Below are positions 1 to 12,560 of a DNA stretch of 64,000 bases, one piece after another; the first letter of the stretch is position 1; each line of letters begins with the position of its first letter. The notes beneath the pieces were generated by a model, which worked only from the letters and a program-made list of their open reading frames with translations, had not been told where the DNA came from and did no database searches. A program made the translations under genes and the position numbers. The stretch covers positions 14,547 to 78,546 of the forward strand of contig VZTG01007795.1 of assembly GCA_013397845.1 (NCBI GenBank). Direction: 5' to 3'. The stretch is from Melanocharis versteri (lineage: Eukaryota > Chordata > Aves > Passeriformes > Melanocharitidae).

Positions 1-1282
1 TTGGGGGTGGGGCTGAAACCCTTTTTTTTTTTTTTTTTTGTTTTTTTTTTTTTTTTTTTTTTGTTTTTGTTTTGTTTTGTTTTTTACTCAGATTAAATTT
101 TCAGTTTATTTTTGGGTAACTTTTTGGTTTTGTTGCATTTTCCGGGAATAGAAAAGTGGAGTATGTCATCTGTAACAGTAAGTGCAGTGGTGGTTTAGGG
201 AAGTAAATACTAAAGCTTTATGCTTGAAAACCAGCCTTTAAGTTCATATATTTTGCTGCTTTTGAGTGCTATGCACTTGTCTGGGCAAGGGAGAGGCATT
301 TTGAAATGTTGGGTGCAGGGTTGAGCAAGGGTCAGGCACAGTTCAGTCAACTGCAGTTGAAACTGCTCCTCCTAACCTGAAAATGCCAGTCTTTGGGGAA
401 GCCAGGGTAGATAAATCAGTATCTAGATTTGTTTCTCAATGTCCAGGAGCAAAGAAAGAGCTTCCTCCTGCTTGGTGAACAGAGTCCCCTCAGGGCCTGA
501 ACTGATCCTGGTCATGATTATTTACTGCTGCACCTTAGATGGAAACCTTGATGGAGCATTTAATCCCTGCCTGAGCATCATTGTACTCAGGACATGTAGT
601 TTAAATGCCCCATCTGGGTTTTTCCTCCTTTTACATGCTATTTTTAGTCTGTGAGTGAACATGTAGCCTTTTCTCAGTCACTTCACCCAGGCTGTGTATA
701 AATATATGAGATTCTTGAGAAGGGCTTAGGTCAAGCACAGGTTGCCAAGTTGCTTTGACACAGAGCAAAAAAATTCACTGTAACATCATATATTTTGTTC
801 TCTGCAGAATCCAGTGCTTAAAATATTTCCTTTGGTTGCTGGCGTTTGCTACACCCTCTGCTTCACTGTGAAGCTTAGTAGCAGCTTTCACATGGCAGTC
901 TTCCAGATGAATATTGATTATTTTGAATTATGTTGAACGTTCTGTACTTTGGGTGATAGTAGACAGTGAGTTAAAGGCAGAGCCATGGGGAAGAGCTTGT
1001 GTGTAGTAATTTCCTGTCCCCCAGCTTCCTGACAGCTTCTTAATTTGAGACTATTCAAATACATTTAATTGTTGGCCCTGAAACCTGACTTATTATAATC
1101 CAGTTTCCTGTTTGCAAGTATCACCAGTTCTCTGACAAACTGAATTTGGGGAGGAAAGTAGAATAAAATTACAAGCATGTTTGTATTTGTATATTCTCTC
1201 CCCCCCACAACCCCCAAGGTAGTTATATAAAGCTGTTAAGCACCCTAGTGGTTATAACAAGATTATCTTCCTTTTTAAACAG
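1..1282 (+). other. 5' intron of XRCC4 (partial), no gene seen
   Basis: This is AT-rich sequence ending in the acceptor CTTTTTAAACAG before the start-codon exon. It opens with a T-rich low-complexity run. I see no CpG island, no promoter-like block and no exon. The short open frame at 439-654 has no recognisable protein features. Confidence 0.7.
22..85. repeat. T-rich low-complexity tract
   Basis: Long T runs are broken by single G, turning into TTTTG units at the right end. It is followed by ordinary intron sequence. Confidence 0.9.
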
Positions 1283-1293
1283 GTATTGGGAAG

Positions 1294-1432
1294 ATGGAGA
1301 AGACTTTGAACAGAATTCATCCTGTTTCTGATCCAGAAGCAACCTATTTTCTGCAAGTGTCATGGGAAAAGGATTTAGGCACTGGCTTTGGTTTACTTCT
1401 TACTGATTGTCTGTGTGCATGGACTGGGACAG
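1294..1432 (+). CDS. XRCC4: XRCC4 coding exon 1 (start codon, head domain residues 1-46)
   Basis: The exon opens after the acceptor AG at 1281-1282, giving 11 bases of 5' UTR before ATG at 1294. The start context is good: A at -3 and G at +4. It encodes MEKTLNRIH at the start and SWEKDLGTGF and AWTGT further on, which match the human XRCC4 beta-sandwich head (human SWEKTLESGF and AWTGT). The donor is ACAG|GTAATG, with GT at 1433. The exon ends in phase +1, leaving a G that joins TG of the next exon to make Val47. Because an acceptor precedes the 5' UTR, at least one non-coding exon lies upstream, as in human. There is no competing upstream ATG in the visible 11 bases. Confidence 0.95.
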
Positions 1433-3784
1433 GTAATGGAAAGAAGAATACATTAATTTAAATTCTGACTGCTCTTTATTGCTCCTTTTTAAACACTTTC
1501 TAAATTGTGACCCACAACTTGTATGAAAGCCATTTCATGGGCTTTTTGTCCCCAGTGATGGAGAAGGTGGGGTTCATGATCTTCTGGGATGTGGCCAGAG
1601 AACTTTGAAATATGGAGAGATTGTGTGTCAAAGCTGGAACGAATTCGTTCAGCGCATGGATATGCAATGTTTCGTTGTTTCTCAAGAATATATAATTTCT
1701 TGGAGTGATGCTGCAGTAACACTTCAGTGTCTTCTACCGATTCTTGGACAAATGTGTATGCGAGTTCCATTTGCAAATTGGAGTCCATGGAGCATTCAAT
1801 TGCAGATGTTTTTTAAATGTTCCCATGAAATTTTAGTAGCCAAAGGTAGCTGTATTTGGTACGGAAGTGAAGTTTTGGGAAGGAAAAAGGGACAGTAAAT
1901 TATCAGTTGGAAAAACTTGGCCTGTGGGATTTTTTTCTCCACTCTGAAACCTCAGTAAGAGAGAGGATGGGTCTTTGCACATGTGCGTGCTTCTCTCATT
2001 CATGGCCAGTGAAAAAGGCTAGGTTTGTGTGTTCCTTGAGAAATGTGTCAATTACTTGATCAAAAGCTGTTCTCTTTGTGGCAAAAATATTTCAAAGGGA
2101 GGAGAGAATGATGTATTTTCAGGAAATTATAGGCAAAAGCATTTTCTGGACTCTTTGTCTGAATTATAAGAAGTATCCATGTAGTTCCTTTCTTCCTTCC
2201 TTCTTGCCCAGTGGATGTTGTTTCTCCCCAGTTCCTACATAAGCCAAGCTTTCATATAGGTCTGAGATTGGATAAATGTATGTCAACATATAAATTAAAT
2301 CTGCTCTTCCATATTCCTTTTAACATTTCAAACACTCCATTGATCAGGGGTCCCTGCACAAAGCAAATACACGTATTCCAAGCCTGATTCCCTGTAGTGA
2401 AAGGTTTTTCTTTCTTGGCTTGACAATAGTAAAATCTAGTTATTTTGAAAATAACGAAAAGGGTGTTAACACTGGTAAATACTGTTTTTTTCTGTTTAGG
2501 GGATCTTCTCGTTCTTAGGCGACTTCAAAATCACCAGTTTAGAATTCACAAAAAGATGATTCTTACTTTCCCAAGTGAAGGCTGTGCCACTATAGCTGGG
2601 AGTGTATAGAAAAAGTAGGTAGACACAGTTCTCATTTTGTTGAGTTCCTGCATCTGGCAGAATGGGTCCTGATGATTTCCCAGAACAGAGGGGCAGTGAC
2701 AGCAGGATGACCTCACTCTATTGAAAAGGAAAGAAAGCAACCCTCAACAGTCCAGCATGAGCACTGGGTGCTCATCCAAAGGAGAGTTTTTTCTGTTCTG
2801 GAAGAATTTGATCACTTTCTAAGAAATTGTTACTGAATTTCTAGTCCCTTGAATAATTTCATTGGGGGTTGATGTTCTTGTGCATGAAGCTTTCCTACTG
2901 CACTGATCTGTGTTTTCATTCAACAGGACATTGGTTTTGGTCACTTTCTAAAGTTATTACATAATTTTTAAGACTGCTTGCATTTCAAATTCAAAACCTG
3001 AAGGGAGGGAAAGCAACAGTCAGAATATTCTTGCTGTGGGAAATCCCTTTTGGGTTTCTTATGCTGTGGATTATTTTCCTTGGCAAGACCAACCAGAAAG
3101 AGAGTGAGAGCTGCTGATGGAGTTATCTTTTATGGGTTTTGTATATTTAATGTGATGATGAAATGTGTTAGGAGTCCTGTTAAGGAGAGAGGGAAAACAG
3201 TGACTGTTGGAGGGGAGGAGAAGCACACAAATATGCAATGTAATCTAGTTTATTGCTTAGGTATTGAGTTAAAGAGCTACATCTATGAGGATTTATGCAT
3301 TTCATATTTCCCTAATGATTGATCAGTTCTGCTGGTTTTATAAAGAACACATAAAACATAAAGAAACATGCAGCATATACAGGGGTAAAAAACAACCCAC
3401 AGTGCTCCATTACAGTGTTTTAGTGTCTTTCTTTTTATAACTTTCTTATTTTCATTAGAAGTTTATCTAAGTTTTTCTCAGTATTGAAGTCACTGTTCTA
3501 GACAAACACTTCTCTTATAACTATTTCAAACTTACCTTTTTCTACCCCTCTTTGCCTCACGCTGCAAGGGATTCTGCATTTCTCTCTGTACTGTTTTGGG
3601 TAAATTTACACATCCACAATTCTTTGTGGATGAGTAGCAATAAAGCAATAACCCATTTTCAGACAAGGGAAATAAAAGGGACAGAACTTAATACTTCTGA
3701 AAAAACCAGTATTCCTGCTATGTTTCCACTAGTGGAAACGGCACGCTGATGTATGTCAAGGGAAGAATAATCTCCTAATATTTC

Positions 3785-3844
3785 ATAGAATCACAGAATT
3801 GTAGAATGCCTTGGGTTGGAAGGGGTCCTAAAGGTCATCCAGTC
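3785..3844 (-). mobile_element. CR1 LINE 3'-end fragment, antisense
   Basis: The stretch starts with TAGAATCACAGAATTGTAGA, the reverse of the CR1 terminal ATTCTATG-type octamer repeats. It continues into the reverse complement of the conserved CR1 tail (GGGTTGGAAGGGGTCCTAAAGG). Only about 60 bases remain. It lies in the first coding intron, about 200 bases before exon 2. Confidence 0.8.
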
Positions 3845-3866
3845 AGTGTGTGCCTGTATGTACATA

Positions 3867-3900
3867 TAAATAAATAAATAAATAGGTAAATAAATAAAAT
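3867..3900. repeat. AAAT microsatellite (one interruption)
   Basis: AAATA units interrupted by one GGTAAA lie directly after the CR1 remnant ending at 3844. The AT-rich stretch continues to about 4000. Confidence 0.9.
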
Positions 3901-4048
3901 ATGTATACTATTTTTATATATAGTAAATATATAATGTATTTTTATATATTAAAATGTACATTAATATATGTTTCATATATAATATATAATGCATATACTT
4001 GTTCACTCACGTTGGATTATTTATTCCTCACATGTTTCTTTCTGGTAG

Positions 4049-4236
4049 TGTCTGAAGCAGACATTTCTAGGGAGGCTGCTGACATAGAAATGGACAGAGA
4101 AAAATACGTGGAAGAGCTGAGGAAAGCACTGATAGCTGGAGAAGAGTCAGCTGGCAAATACAACTTTGTGATTTCAAGAGATGAGCAGAATAAGGCCTGC
4201 CACTTCTCCTATGAAAGGAACCTGAAAGATGGCTCT
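4049..4236 (+). CDS. XRCC4: XRCC4 coding exon 2 (head domain residues 47-109)
   Basis: The acceptor is TGGTAG at 4043-4048 and the donor is CTCT|GTAAGT after 4236. The exon encodes the second half of the globular head: VSEADIS, then DREKYVEELRKAL, then YNF, and finally NLKDGS. In human XRCC4, Lys65, Lys99 and Phe106 contact XLF. Lys65 is retained here in REKYV, while the Lys99 equivalent reads Arg103 in YERNLKD. Between the Ser89 position and the conserved Cys (Cys97 here, human Cys93) this protein carries four more residues than human. The exon ends exactly between codons (phase 0). An open frame continues leftwards to 3901, but that part is AT-rich intron upstream of the acceptor and is not coding. 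Confidence 0.95.
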
Positions 4237-7170
4237 GTAAGTAGATAAATGTTTAAATGTGGCTGTTAAACAATGAGAATGAAATACATTTTTGTATTTT
4301 ATTGTGGTCTTCAAAATCAGAAAGAGTTGTGATACTCATTCCAGATTGAATGAGTGTTGTGATATCTTGCATGGGCCAAGCTAGAAAGAAAACTGGTAGT
4401 TTGGGATGGATGCTGCCCTTTTGAAATTGTAGCCTCCTGTGGACTTCTGTTTTCTTTGTTTCTTCATCCTCTGTCTGTGCTACTCACCTATAGTAGAGAA
4501 AAATAAAATCCAGGCAAGATTGTTTTCGAATGCTAAAACATAGTTTTAAAATCAGTTTATCTTCTACTTCAGATATTTCATAAGCTAAGGCTAAAATTGT
4601 TGCATTAAATTGCAGATGGGAAAGTGGTTCCATGCTGCTTGCTTGGCTGCAGAGGAAAGCACCCTCTTAAAACAGGAAAGAAACCAGTATAATCTGTATC
4701 TATAGACACCTCTGGTTGTTTCAGGTTGTGATTTGGTGTGTTAAAACTTTTCTGAGGAAGAAGCTAACTTAAGGTGAATCTCCTAGTCTGTACTTTAATT
4801 TTTTTAAAATTATTTTTACATGCCTTTTTCCTTGTGCAGTATAGGAAATTTCAGCCCAGTTTAGCTCTTGAGGAGCCAAAAGTTAGGGCATGTAAGTCTA
4901 CCAGTCTGCATTAAAAGTGTTTCTGTGAATTTACCCAAGGCCATATTGACCCTAAACCTTGTGAGCTGCTTGGTTGTTCACAAAGAGGTTGCAAGTTTAG
5001 GACCAAACTGTACTCAGAAATTGAGAGCAGTGAGGTTAAAAATCCTTGTTTTGTTTCTGTTCTGTGTCACACATATTCTAAATACAAGACAGATTAAATA
5101 CATGCTGTATTTTTATTACGGGAAAATATCCTTGTCTGTGTGGGGTCACCTAATACGTCTTTTCATCAATTAAGGCTCATGAGAAATTTAATTTGTATGA
5201 AAACAACTTTATGTCAATTTGGGAAATTAGTAATCTGGCCAAAGAAACTGAAAGTACAAAGAACTTTGATTCTTATGTATGCTTTAAACTTTGGATGTCG
5301 AAAGAATGTTTTTAGATAAGATAGGATTTCTTGGGTGAAAATGCACCTTTTATTTTTCTCCTTCTGTACTAAACTAATGCCTACAAATAAAATCGCCAAA
5401 GCAATTATGTAGAATTAAATAATAGAATTAGGTATTAGAAATAGCTTTCAGGTGTGTAATAGAATATGTTCCAAACGTTTTGCAAACTCCCTGTGGAAGT
5501 ATTCGTGCTCTATCTCTTTCAGCATCACATTAGGAAATTAATCTTCCTGGGCTCTGTGTATCCAGAGGGCTGATATTCAGCTAAATGTAAATTTAGCACA
5601 GAGGAAGCCTAGAGAAACTACTATGCAGCTTAAACATGATTTAAATTCACTGTTTATCTCTTATCAGTCCTTGTTTTTCTTACTGGGTGTTTGTCTTTAC
5701 ATCTTTTATTTAGTAGTTATGAATATTTTCTCTTTCTCCTTTCATATTTCAGCAGCTGTTTGGAGAAAGAAATTAAAAACTTCCCAGTCTTGGGAAGAGT
5801 GTTGCAGGGCCAGGGTGAGCAAATTCTGTCAAATACCATGAATAAATAGATTACTGTTCTAAAACAAATGTTTTTGTCACTTCATGTAAAAGAAAAGGAA
5901 AAATCGTAGGACTGCATCCATGAGGATGTAGTTGGCTGTGTTTGCATGCTGAATGTTCTGCTCAGTGTTTAAGAATTAGCAGTTTTTAGTAAAGAAATGC
6001 AAAAACTTCTGAAATGCATTGTTACATTTTGAGCTACAAAATGCTTATCAATTCATGTAGGTAACTACGATTGCAAAATCTTTTAATGAAATTGGTACAT
6101 GGGGGCCTGAGCGTAAATTTTGTAAGCCTTAGAAAAATCAATATACGTTGCCTTATTTTTTAGAAATATATGTATGCTTATATACACAAATTCGGTTGTT
6201 TTAATTATTTTTAATGGGACCTGCCTAGAAGATGATGCTGATCACCAGCAGTCACCTATGCCCAATAATTTCCAGAGCTGGGCTCTGTCATACTTCTCCA
6301 TCCCCTGTGGGATTAGTGATTGGCAAGTCTCTGAGCTAGATACTGATTTATTGTTTTCATGGCTGTACCAAACGGTGGTATTTGAAATAAGTTTCACCTT
6401 TGCAGCATCTTGCTAAAGCTCTGCTTCCATAAAATCAAATTATGTGCCAAAACTCTGTTGGGTGGTCTGTAGGAGCGCAAATAAAATAGTGGGGTGATGT
6501 TAAGCAAAGGAAAACATAGGCATATTATTGGGAAGTACTTTTTGTTTTACTGCCCAGGTGTTTTCTGGAGGAAGTGGTGGCAGCCGCATTGTGCCCCTTG
6601 CTTTGAAAGGGACTGGAGTGAAAAATGCATTGTAATTACCTGCATTGCCAGTGTAGTACATGTGGTGACTTAACAAGGTGTTTGATTCACCTGTTGTTCA
6701 GTTCATGGACAAATAGGTTCCTTCCATGAACTGATGTCTAGGTGTTTAAAAGGATCTGCTTACTCCTACTCCTGCACTGCTTTGAAGGAATGAAACCAAC
6801 CTGTATCTTCATATTATTTTAAAAGCATTTCTGCTAATCAGTGTATGATAATGATGTGTATGTAAGGTTTACGTAATGGATGAGTGCTGATGGTTTGGTT
6901 TTTGATTGGATGGAAAACTTCCCCAAGTCATGAAGAATTCCTGTCTGAATTAGAGGAGGCACAGTGTAACATGTTTGTTTTGTAGTGCCCTGGTTGCCTG
7001 TAATGCTTAGAAGTATCGGAATAAGGAAAATAATCTGTTCGTAAGGGTTTTAGTACTTATTTATCTTTTTGCAGTGCTGGTCAGGAAAAATAAGATGATG
7101 TCTGAGCTTTAAAAACGTTGGTTCTGGCTGTGCCTCAGTGCTGCTGAGCCTAAGAAGTTGTGCCTTTAAA

Positions 7171-7276
7171 AATCCTGACGGGTTTGGTGTAAATCCCGAT
7201 GGGTTCGGTGAAAATCCCGACGTGTTTTTGTGGGAATTCCGACGCGTTTGGTGAAAATCCCGGCGTGTTTGTGATT
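7171..7276. repeat. 21-bp minisatellite, five units
   Basis: Units are 7171-7191, 7192-7212, 7213-7234 (22 bases), 7235-7255 and 7256-7276. Each starts AAT(C/T)CC or AATCCT, followed by a CG-bearing core and a GTTTGGTG-like end. Most units keep a CpG at the same place (CCGACG, CCGGCG). Because the period is divisible by three, it stays open in several frames and makes a spurious repeat protein on the minus strand. Units differ from each other at several sites, so the array is not recent. Confidence 0.88.
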
Positions 7277-7470
7277 TACCTCCCTCAGGGACAGGTGGCT
7301 CTGCCTCTGGGAGCCGTGCCTGGGGTGCTCGGAGGGACCCTGGAATAACAACGTCCGTGGAGCACGGTGGGAATTGTGTGCGGATCCAGCTGCAGCCCCG
7401 GACGGGCCACACACACGGAGAGCCCGGCGAGGGGCCGGGGAGGCTGGTCCAGCTCAACTGCTGCCACCTA
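7277..7470. other. GC-rich, CpG-containing patch next to the minisatellite
   Basis: Sequence such as CCCGGACGGGCCACACACAC and GAGCCCGGCGAGGGGCCGGG stands out from the AT-rich intron and keeps many CpGs. I see no recognised mobile-element end, exon or promoter motif. It may be a small intragenic CpG island or part of an unknown insertion shared with the minisatellite. Confidence 0.4.
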
Positions 7471-7599
7471 AACAAACACCAGCCACAGAGGCAGTGATTT
7501 AGCGCTTGATCTAAGTAGGTGACCACTGGGAAGTAAATCTTTCCAAGTGCTTCAGCGAGTCACTCCACATATAATAAATAAAGGAAATCTGGCAAGCCC

Positions 7600-7618
7600 T
7601 TTTTTTTTTTTTTTTTTT
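7600..7618. repeat. Poly-T tract (19 T)
   Basis: An uninterrupted T run between GGCAAGCCC and CGGGGCTGG. Read on the minus strand it is a poly-A run. No processed gene copy was recognised beside it. Confidence 0.9.
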
Positions 7619-9811
7619 CGGGGCTGGCAATTAAATAGACTAAATAGCCTTTGATAAACAATTATTTGAGTGCCAGCAGTCTCTTTTTTTACAGTAATGT
7701 GACAGGCTTGAGGTTTTTTTTTCCTTGCCTTTTGCTTAAGTTTGTAAACAGGGAGGGTAAGAGCTTAACAAATTCCACCTTAGATGCAGTACTGTTGCTA
7801 ATTAGGATGATGGAAGAGATGCTGTTGTCTCCCCCATTTCCTGTGGCTGCTTTTCCCTGGTCAGGCCTGTGAGTTCATTATAAGTTTACTAAAAGTTGAA
7901 AAAAAGCTGGACAAGCTTGTGCTAACCAAAACTTTTCACAGCACACTGAGTGAGAGAAATGTAATTGGTAGAGCTCTTTGTGCTGTCCAAACTGTCTTGG
8001 TTCAAGGTCTGAATAGTTACTTTGCTGCAAACCACGGAGGATGTGTTGTTTGGTTAGCAAAGGTCACTGAGAGTTCAGGTTGTTTCCCAGGCAATTCCAC
8101 CAGCTGAGGAGAGAGGAAGATGAAATGATTAATCCTTAGGTCAGTGTGAAAGTAATGACTCTCATATCACTTATATCACTTAATGCCTGTGTACTTCAGG
8201 AGCTGAGAGCGGACACTTGAATGGGTTTCTTGGAAACCCATTTTAGAAATAGCTGGCTTCCTAATGTGCCTCATCTAATAAAAACATTAAGTGTTATCTT
8301 GTAAGTAATCTCAGACTCTGAGTGCCACATGATGTTCCCCAAATCACCTCGAGTGTATCTTCAGGTCTTTCAGGTACACTGGAAATGCAGTGCATCACTT
8401 TTGTAGCCTTCAGGTAAGAAAAACCATTTCTGAAAAAATGGTTCCCCACCATTACTAGGTGTACAATATTTGATGGAAGTCCTGGTGAATTAAGTAATTA
8501 AACTCTGCTATTTTCCTTGCTTATCTATTAGATTATGTATTTGATTGCTGCTTCTGATAAGCAGTAGTTGGAAGAAATTAATTTAAAATACTCGTAATTT
8601 ATGCCTTAAAAACTGGTATTGTTGAAAAAGGAAGAATCAAACACTGTGATGAATAAATTGTCTTCAGTTTCTCTCAGCCTTTTAGGATCTGTGTATTTCA
8701 CTGGACCTATCCAGTTGATTAAAAATGGTAGTTTAATTGCTTTAAAGCCTACTGTAAATTACACTATAAAGGGCATTTCCTTATTTTTTGAGTACGATGA
8801 GAGTCTAAATAGATTTCAAGTACACGTAACGTGTTCATAAAATAACAGATTTGGATTTGTGTAAGAAAAATTGTCAGTTATCATTTCTCCCTCCTGGTGT
8901 TATTGTGTTGTCTCCCCTCCTTTCCTCTTAATTCCTTCAGATTTTCCCTTTTTGGAATACCTGCTGTGCATTTCAAATCCCTGTGTAGACATCAAGGCTT
9001 GCTTTCATTTGCGGAACGGAGTACAAATGCTTTCCTTTTAGGAGGAAGAAGTCTTTAAATCATGGCATATTGACAAGCTTTAGTTTCCCAGACACAAATT
9101 ACAGAGGACAGTAGATGCTCTGGAAAAGAGATTACTGTGTGTGGGCTCTAAACCTTCACTGCAAGAGCCCAGTCCTCTATTTTCTGTGAGGATGAGCAGC
9201 AGCCAGAGCCTGAAAACCAACGAGAATCTCACCAGTGGTTTGTCTTCAGAGACTCTCTCACAGCTCCAGAGGAAGCATTCATCTTTCTACCTGCAAAGGC
9301 ACAGGAGAGCTCTCCAGCTCAGGATGATAATGTTTTGTTAACTCTTAGGTTCACTAAGATAGCACCTTTTCCAGAATAAAATACTGAATGGATATGTTTA
9401 AACTCTCAGAGCAACTTCAGCGCCTCTATTACTTCTGCTATAGTTACAGAAAGTACCTTGAAATGTAATAAAAGGGCAAGTTCAGGATATCCTGTATTTT
9501 TAAGAAGCGACAAATACGGAAATATTGCAGGGTGATGGGATCAAGAAATAAGGGAGCTGCAGAATGTGCAGTGAGAAAAGTGTTACATTTCCTGTTGATT
9601 TCTTTCCTTAAGCTGCAGTGATTTAAAATACACATATCTTTGGTTTTCCACTTTGAAGTCAGTCTGTATTAGTAGTCCACACATAAAAATCAACTTTTCT
9701 CTGAACAGTGAGGACAAATCCTGCTGCCTGTAACGTGTCGGTATGTGGAATGAGTGTTTTTTATCATGAGGAAAAAGCCTGAGGGTCTTTGAGTTTTAAA
9801 ATTTGAAGCAA

Positions 9812-9863
9812 AATTGCACATATTTGGAATTGGTCAAATTGCACATGTATTTGGAATTGGTCA
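9812..9863. repeat. Short tandem duplication (25 and 27 bases)
   Basis: AATTGCACATATTTGGAATT then GGTCA at 9812-9836 is followed at once by the same sequence with a two-base TG insertion at 9837-9863. It is otherwise identical. Confidence 0.9.
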
Positions 9864-12229
9864 GTAAAATATTCAACTAGAATTTTTCTGAAGTATTTTA
9901 GTCTCACTGGAAAACCCTTTGACAAGTAGGTTTTCTTCACCCAAATCTTGAATGTGGTTCTCTTGCAAGAATATGTTTCCCAGAAAGGCAAGTACAGCAC
10001 ACAATTTCAACAGTAGGTTTCTGGGTAGCATCATTCCAGGAAAATGCTCTTCCACAGAAGATTGTTTGTTTCATTATCTTTTCTTCTTGTTCCTCTCAGG
10101 TACCTCTGCAAATAATACCTGACATTTCATTAAAGATTAGATATCAATTGGTTTGTTGGGTACAAAGTGTAACTTTTTTTTTCTTCTTTTTGGAACCCAA
10201 ATCCTTGTCTTTCTGTATGTTTTTCTCTGAGAAGTTTTAAGTTTTGTGGTTTTTTAAGACTTTGAGGTGCAGTTTTTTGTTCTGTTCATAAAAGCACATT
10301 GTCTTCTCAGTGTGTGAATAATACCTGTAGGTTATTAGCCTAACACAGATTTGTAACAGAACATTGTCAGTACTCTCAGGGGCTCCAGAGGTACCAAAAA
10401 GTGGAATTTGGAAGCAGTCAGGTTTTTTTAATACTAATTCTTTGCTCATTTAATTGATGGTTGTACATCTTGCAAAACAATGGGAGATTTATTTCCATTA
10501 ATTCACACTGAACTCATTAACTTGCAGTTGTGTTTTGTACCTGTTGAATTTCAGCTGGAATGCAAACTTGTTCTTCTATATAGCTAATCCATCCCAGGAC
10601 CATCATAAGGATGAATTTTGCTATTTAGTTGGAATAAACCTGACTCTACCCTTTCAGTCTAATCTGCGTCCATATTCTTCTCCTCTGAGCTGAATCACTC
10701 TCAGGAAAAATTTTCAAAAAGAAAAGGATTTATCTAATGTAGCTTTTAGAGACTAACTTGAGCTATTGATTAGCAAGTAAAAGTTCTGGTCTAGGTGAGA
10801 GGTCTAAGCCTGAGGTGATGTGGGGAAGATGCATAGTTCAAGAAAAATAGTTAGCTTGTAGAGCCTTTACAAGCACTGTTTTATTTCCATTTTTTGTTTT
10901 TTGTTTTATTTTTTCCTAATAATCGAAAGCAGAAGAATTTACTGTCATCTTTTACATCCCTGGGCTCGTAAAGGAATTAAAAGAGTGTAGTCTTGTGACC
11001 TGCTGTGATTTTCTCAATCAGCTATTCACCACTGCAGTTTTGGTTTAGCCAGTGTTACTGGCTTGGTGTACTGAAATACATTGAGCAACGTAGTTTTCAT
11101 CTCACTAAGAACTAGTGAGACATTGTCCAGGACAGCAGTCGAAACTGAGGAATTAAGAATTGCATTAAAATACATAGTATTTATTTTGGTTTTATATACA
11201 CTGATCTGTATGCAAGAAAACTTACGTTTCTGAAGGTTTTGTTAGCTGTGATGAGGGTCAAACCCCCATGTTTTCCTTGACTGTAAATAACTGAATACGA
11301 GTTGTGTCTTGTTCAAGAGATCAGAGAAATAATCAGCTTGCTCTTATGTGCTAGCTTGAAAAGCCTGTAAACTACATAACTGAGATGCTTTCTTTCCAAA
11401 AATCCTTTCAGGCCGTGGATGAATCGATAAAGATGTTTGTGAAAGGGATATTTTAATATTTTAATGTGGACATGTGGTAACAGAAGTGCTATGCTAACCA
11501 GTGGAAGGGGGGCTGTTATCTGTATTAGCTACCTGAAATAATTATAGTTTAATAGTTCTTGTTTCAGTATGTAATCTGAGGATAAAACCAGCATGACTGC
11601 AAAAAGGACATTCTTTCTCTGGAAAAGAACGTTCAGGTACCAGTCCTTTAATTTTGCCTTTTGGAATGTTGTCCTTAAGAATTTTTTTTAATCAGTTTTT
11701 CTAGAACAACTATTTTCTTTGTCGAATGCCAAGATGTAAACTTACACAGTATTTACCATGGGATGAGACTGAGCTTATCCACTATCACTAAGGATCTTGA
11801 TTTGTGGTAAATAACTGGGGCAGATAAAATGTGAAGAGAATAAGAGTAGTATTTTTTGGATCAGGGTCTAGTAAAAAGTGGGCACTTCCCCACCCACGAA
11901 CCCAAACACAAGATGGAAGACATCAGATACTTAACTCATTTTGGGTTTAACTTCCGTGGGACAGGCTAATACATAGAACTGAGAGTGTGACATCTATTTT
12001 CCCACCTTTACTACCACCAGTTTCCAAGCCTGGGAGTGGGGAGCTGCTGCCTGTGCCCCTCGTGGCCGAGCTGTGTGGTTTGTCTCAAGTTTGTCAGGCA
12101 GGGCTTGCAGAGCACGGGCGCAGCGGTTCCTCCCTGGGGCTCTGCCAGGGCTGCATGTGCTCCTCAAGCGTCGTTCAGTCGCTGCGGCGTGTTTATGCCA
12201 TCTGCAAATGCGTGTGCTCCCCCTCCTGA

Positions 12230-12560
12230 ACAATGCTCTTTAATCAAGACCACTGCTGTGGAGAGGCTAGCGGGAGCAGTGTACATAATCAGCAGGATGC
12301 CAAAATTAGAGTTGCACGTGTGTTGTGCCTCACCCCGCCACGTCAGCTCGGGGTAACAAGCTTCCGGAGGGTGCCACTTCTCTGGAATTAGTACCTTTAG
12401 CCATAATCTGTCGTACTGCTGTGTATATTATTCAGAGTCCAAGTTGTTTAAAGAGCTTCGTGGTAATAATAACAAATCAAGAGTTGTCGTGGAGAATTGT
12501 TAAGCCTATAGGAATTGCCTGCTATCTTTTATTTGTTAGGAGGCTCCATTTTCCAGGTCT
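12230..12560. promoter_or_regulatory. Possible conserved intronic regulatory block
   Basis: A complex, non-repetitive stretch of balanced composition with several recognisable sites: GCACGTGTG (E-box-like) near 12315, GCCACGTCAGC at 12337-12347 (TGACGTGG on the minus strand, an XBP1/ATF-type core), and TAATAATAAC and TAAT cores to the right. It looks unlike neutral intron around it, but conservation cannot be judged from one sequence. Confidence 0.25.

Larger units (their letters stand above)
1433..4048 (+). other. XRCC4 intron between coding exons 1 and 2
   Basis: The intron is 2,616 bases with GT at 1433 and AG at 4047-4048. It contains a short antisense CR1 3' end (3785-3844), an AAAT microsatellite and an AT-rich stretch at about 3896-4000. 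I see nothing else recognisable. Confidence 0.85.

Noticed and set aside
3901..4048. In-frame upstream extension of XRCC4 coding exon 2
   Set aside because: The sequence is AT-rich intron, lies before a good acceptor, and has no counterpart in XRCC4. Joining at 4049 restores the family sequence exactly.
7050..7526. 158-codon minus-strand frame with a repeating Asn-Pro-Ser-Gly-Phe pattern
   Set aside because: The repeat comes from the 21-bp minisatellite, whose period is a multiple of three. No start context or homology supports translation.
7600..7618. Poly-T run as the tail of an antisense processed pseudogene
   Set aside because: No gene-like sequence next to it and no target-site duplication seen. 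Processed pseudogenes are rare in birds.
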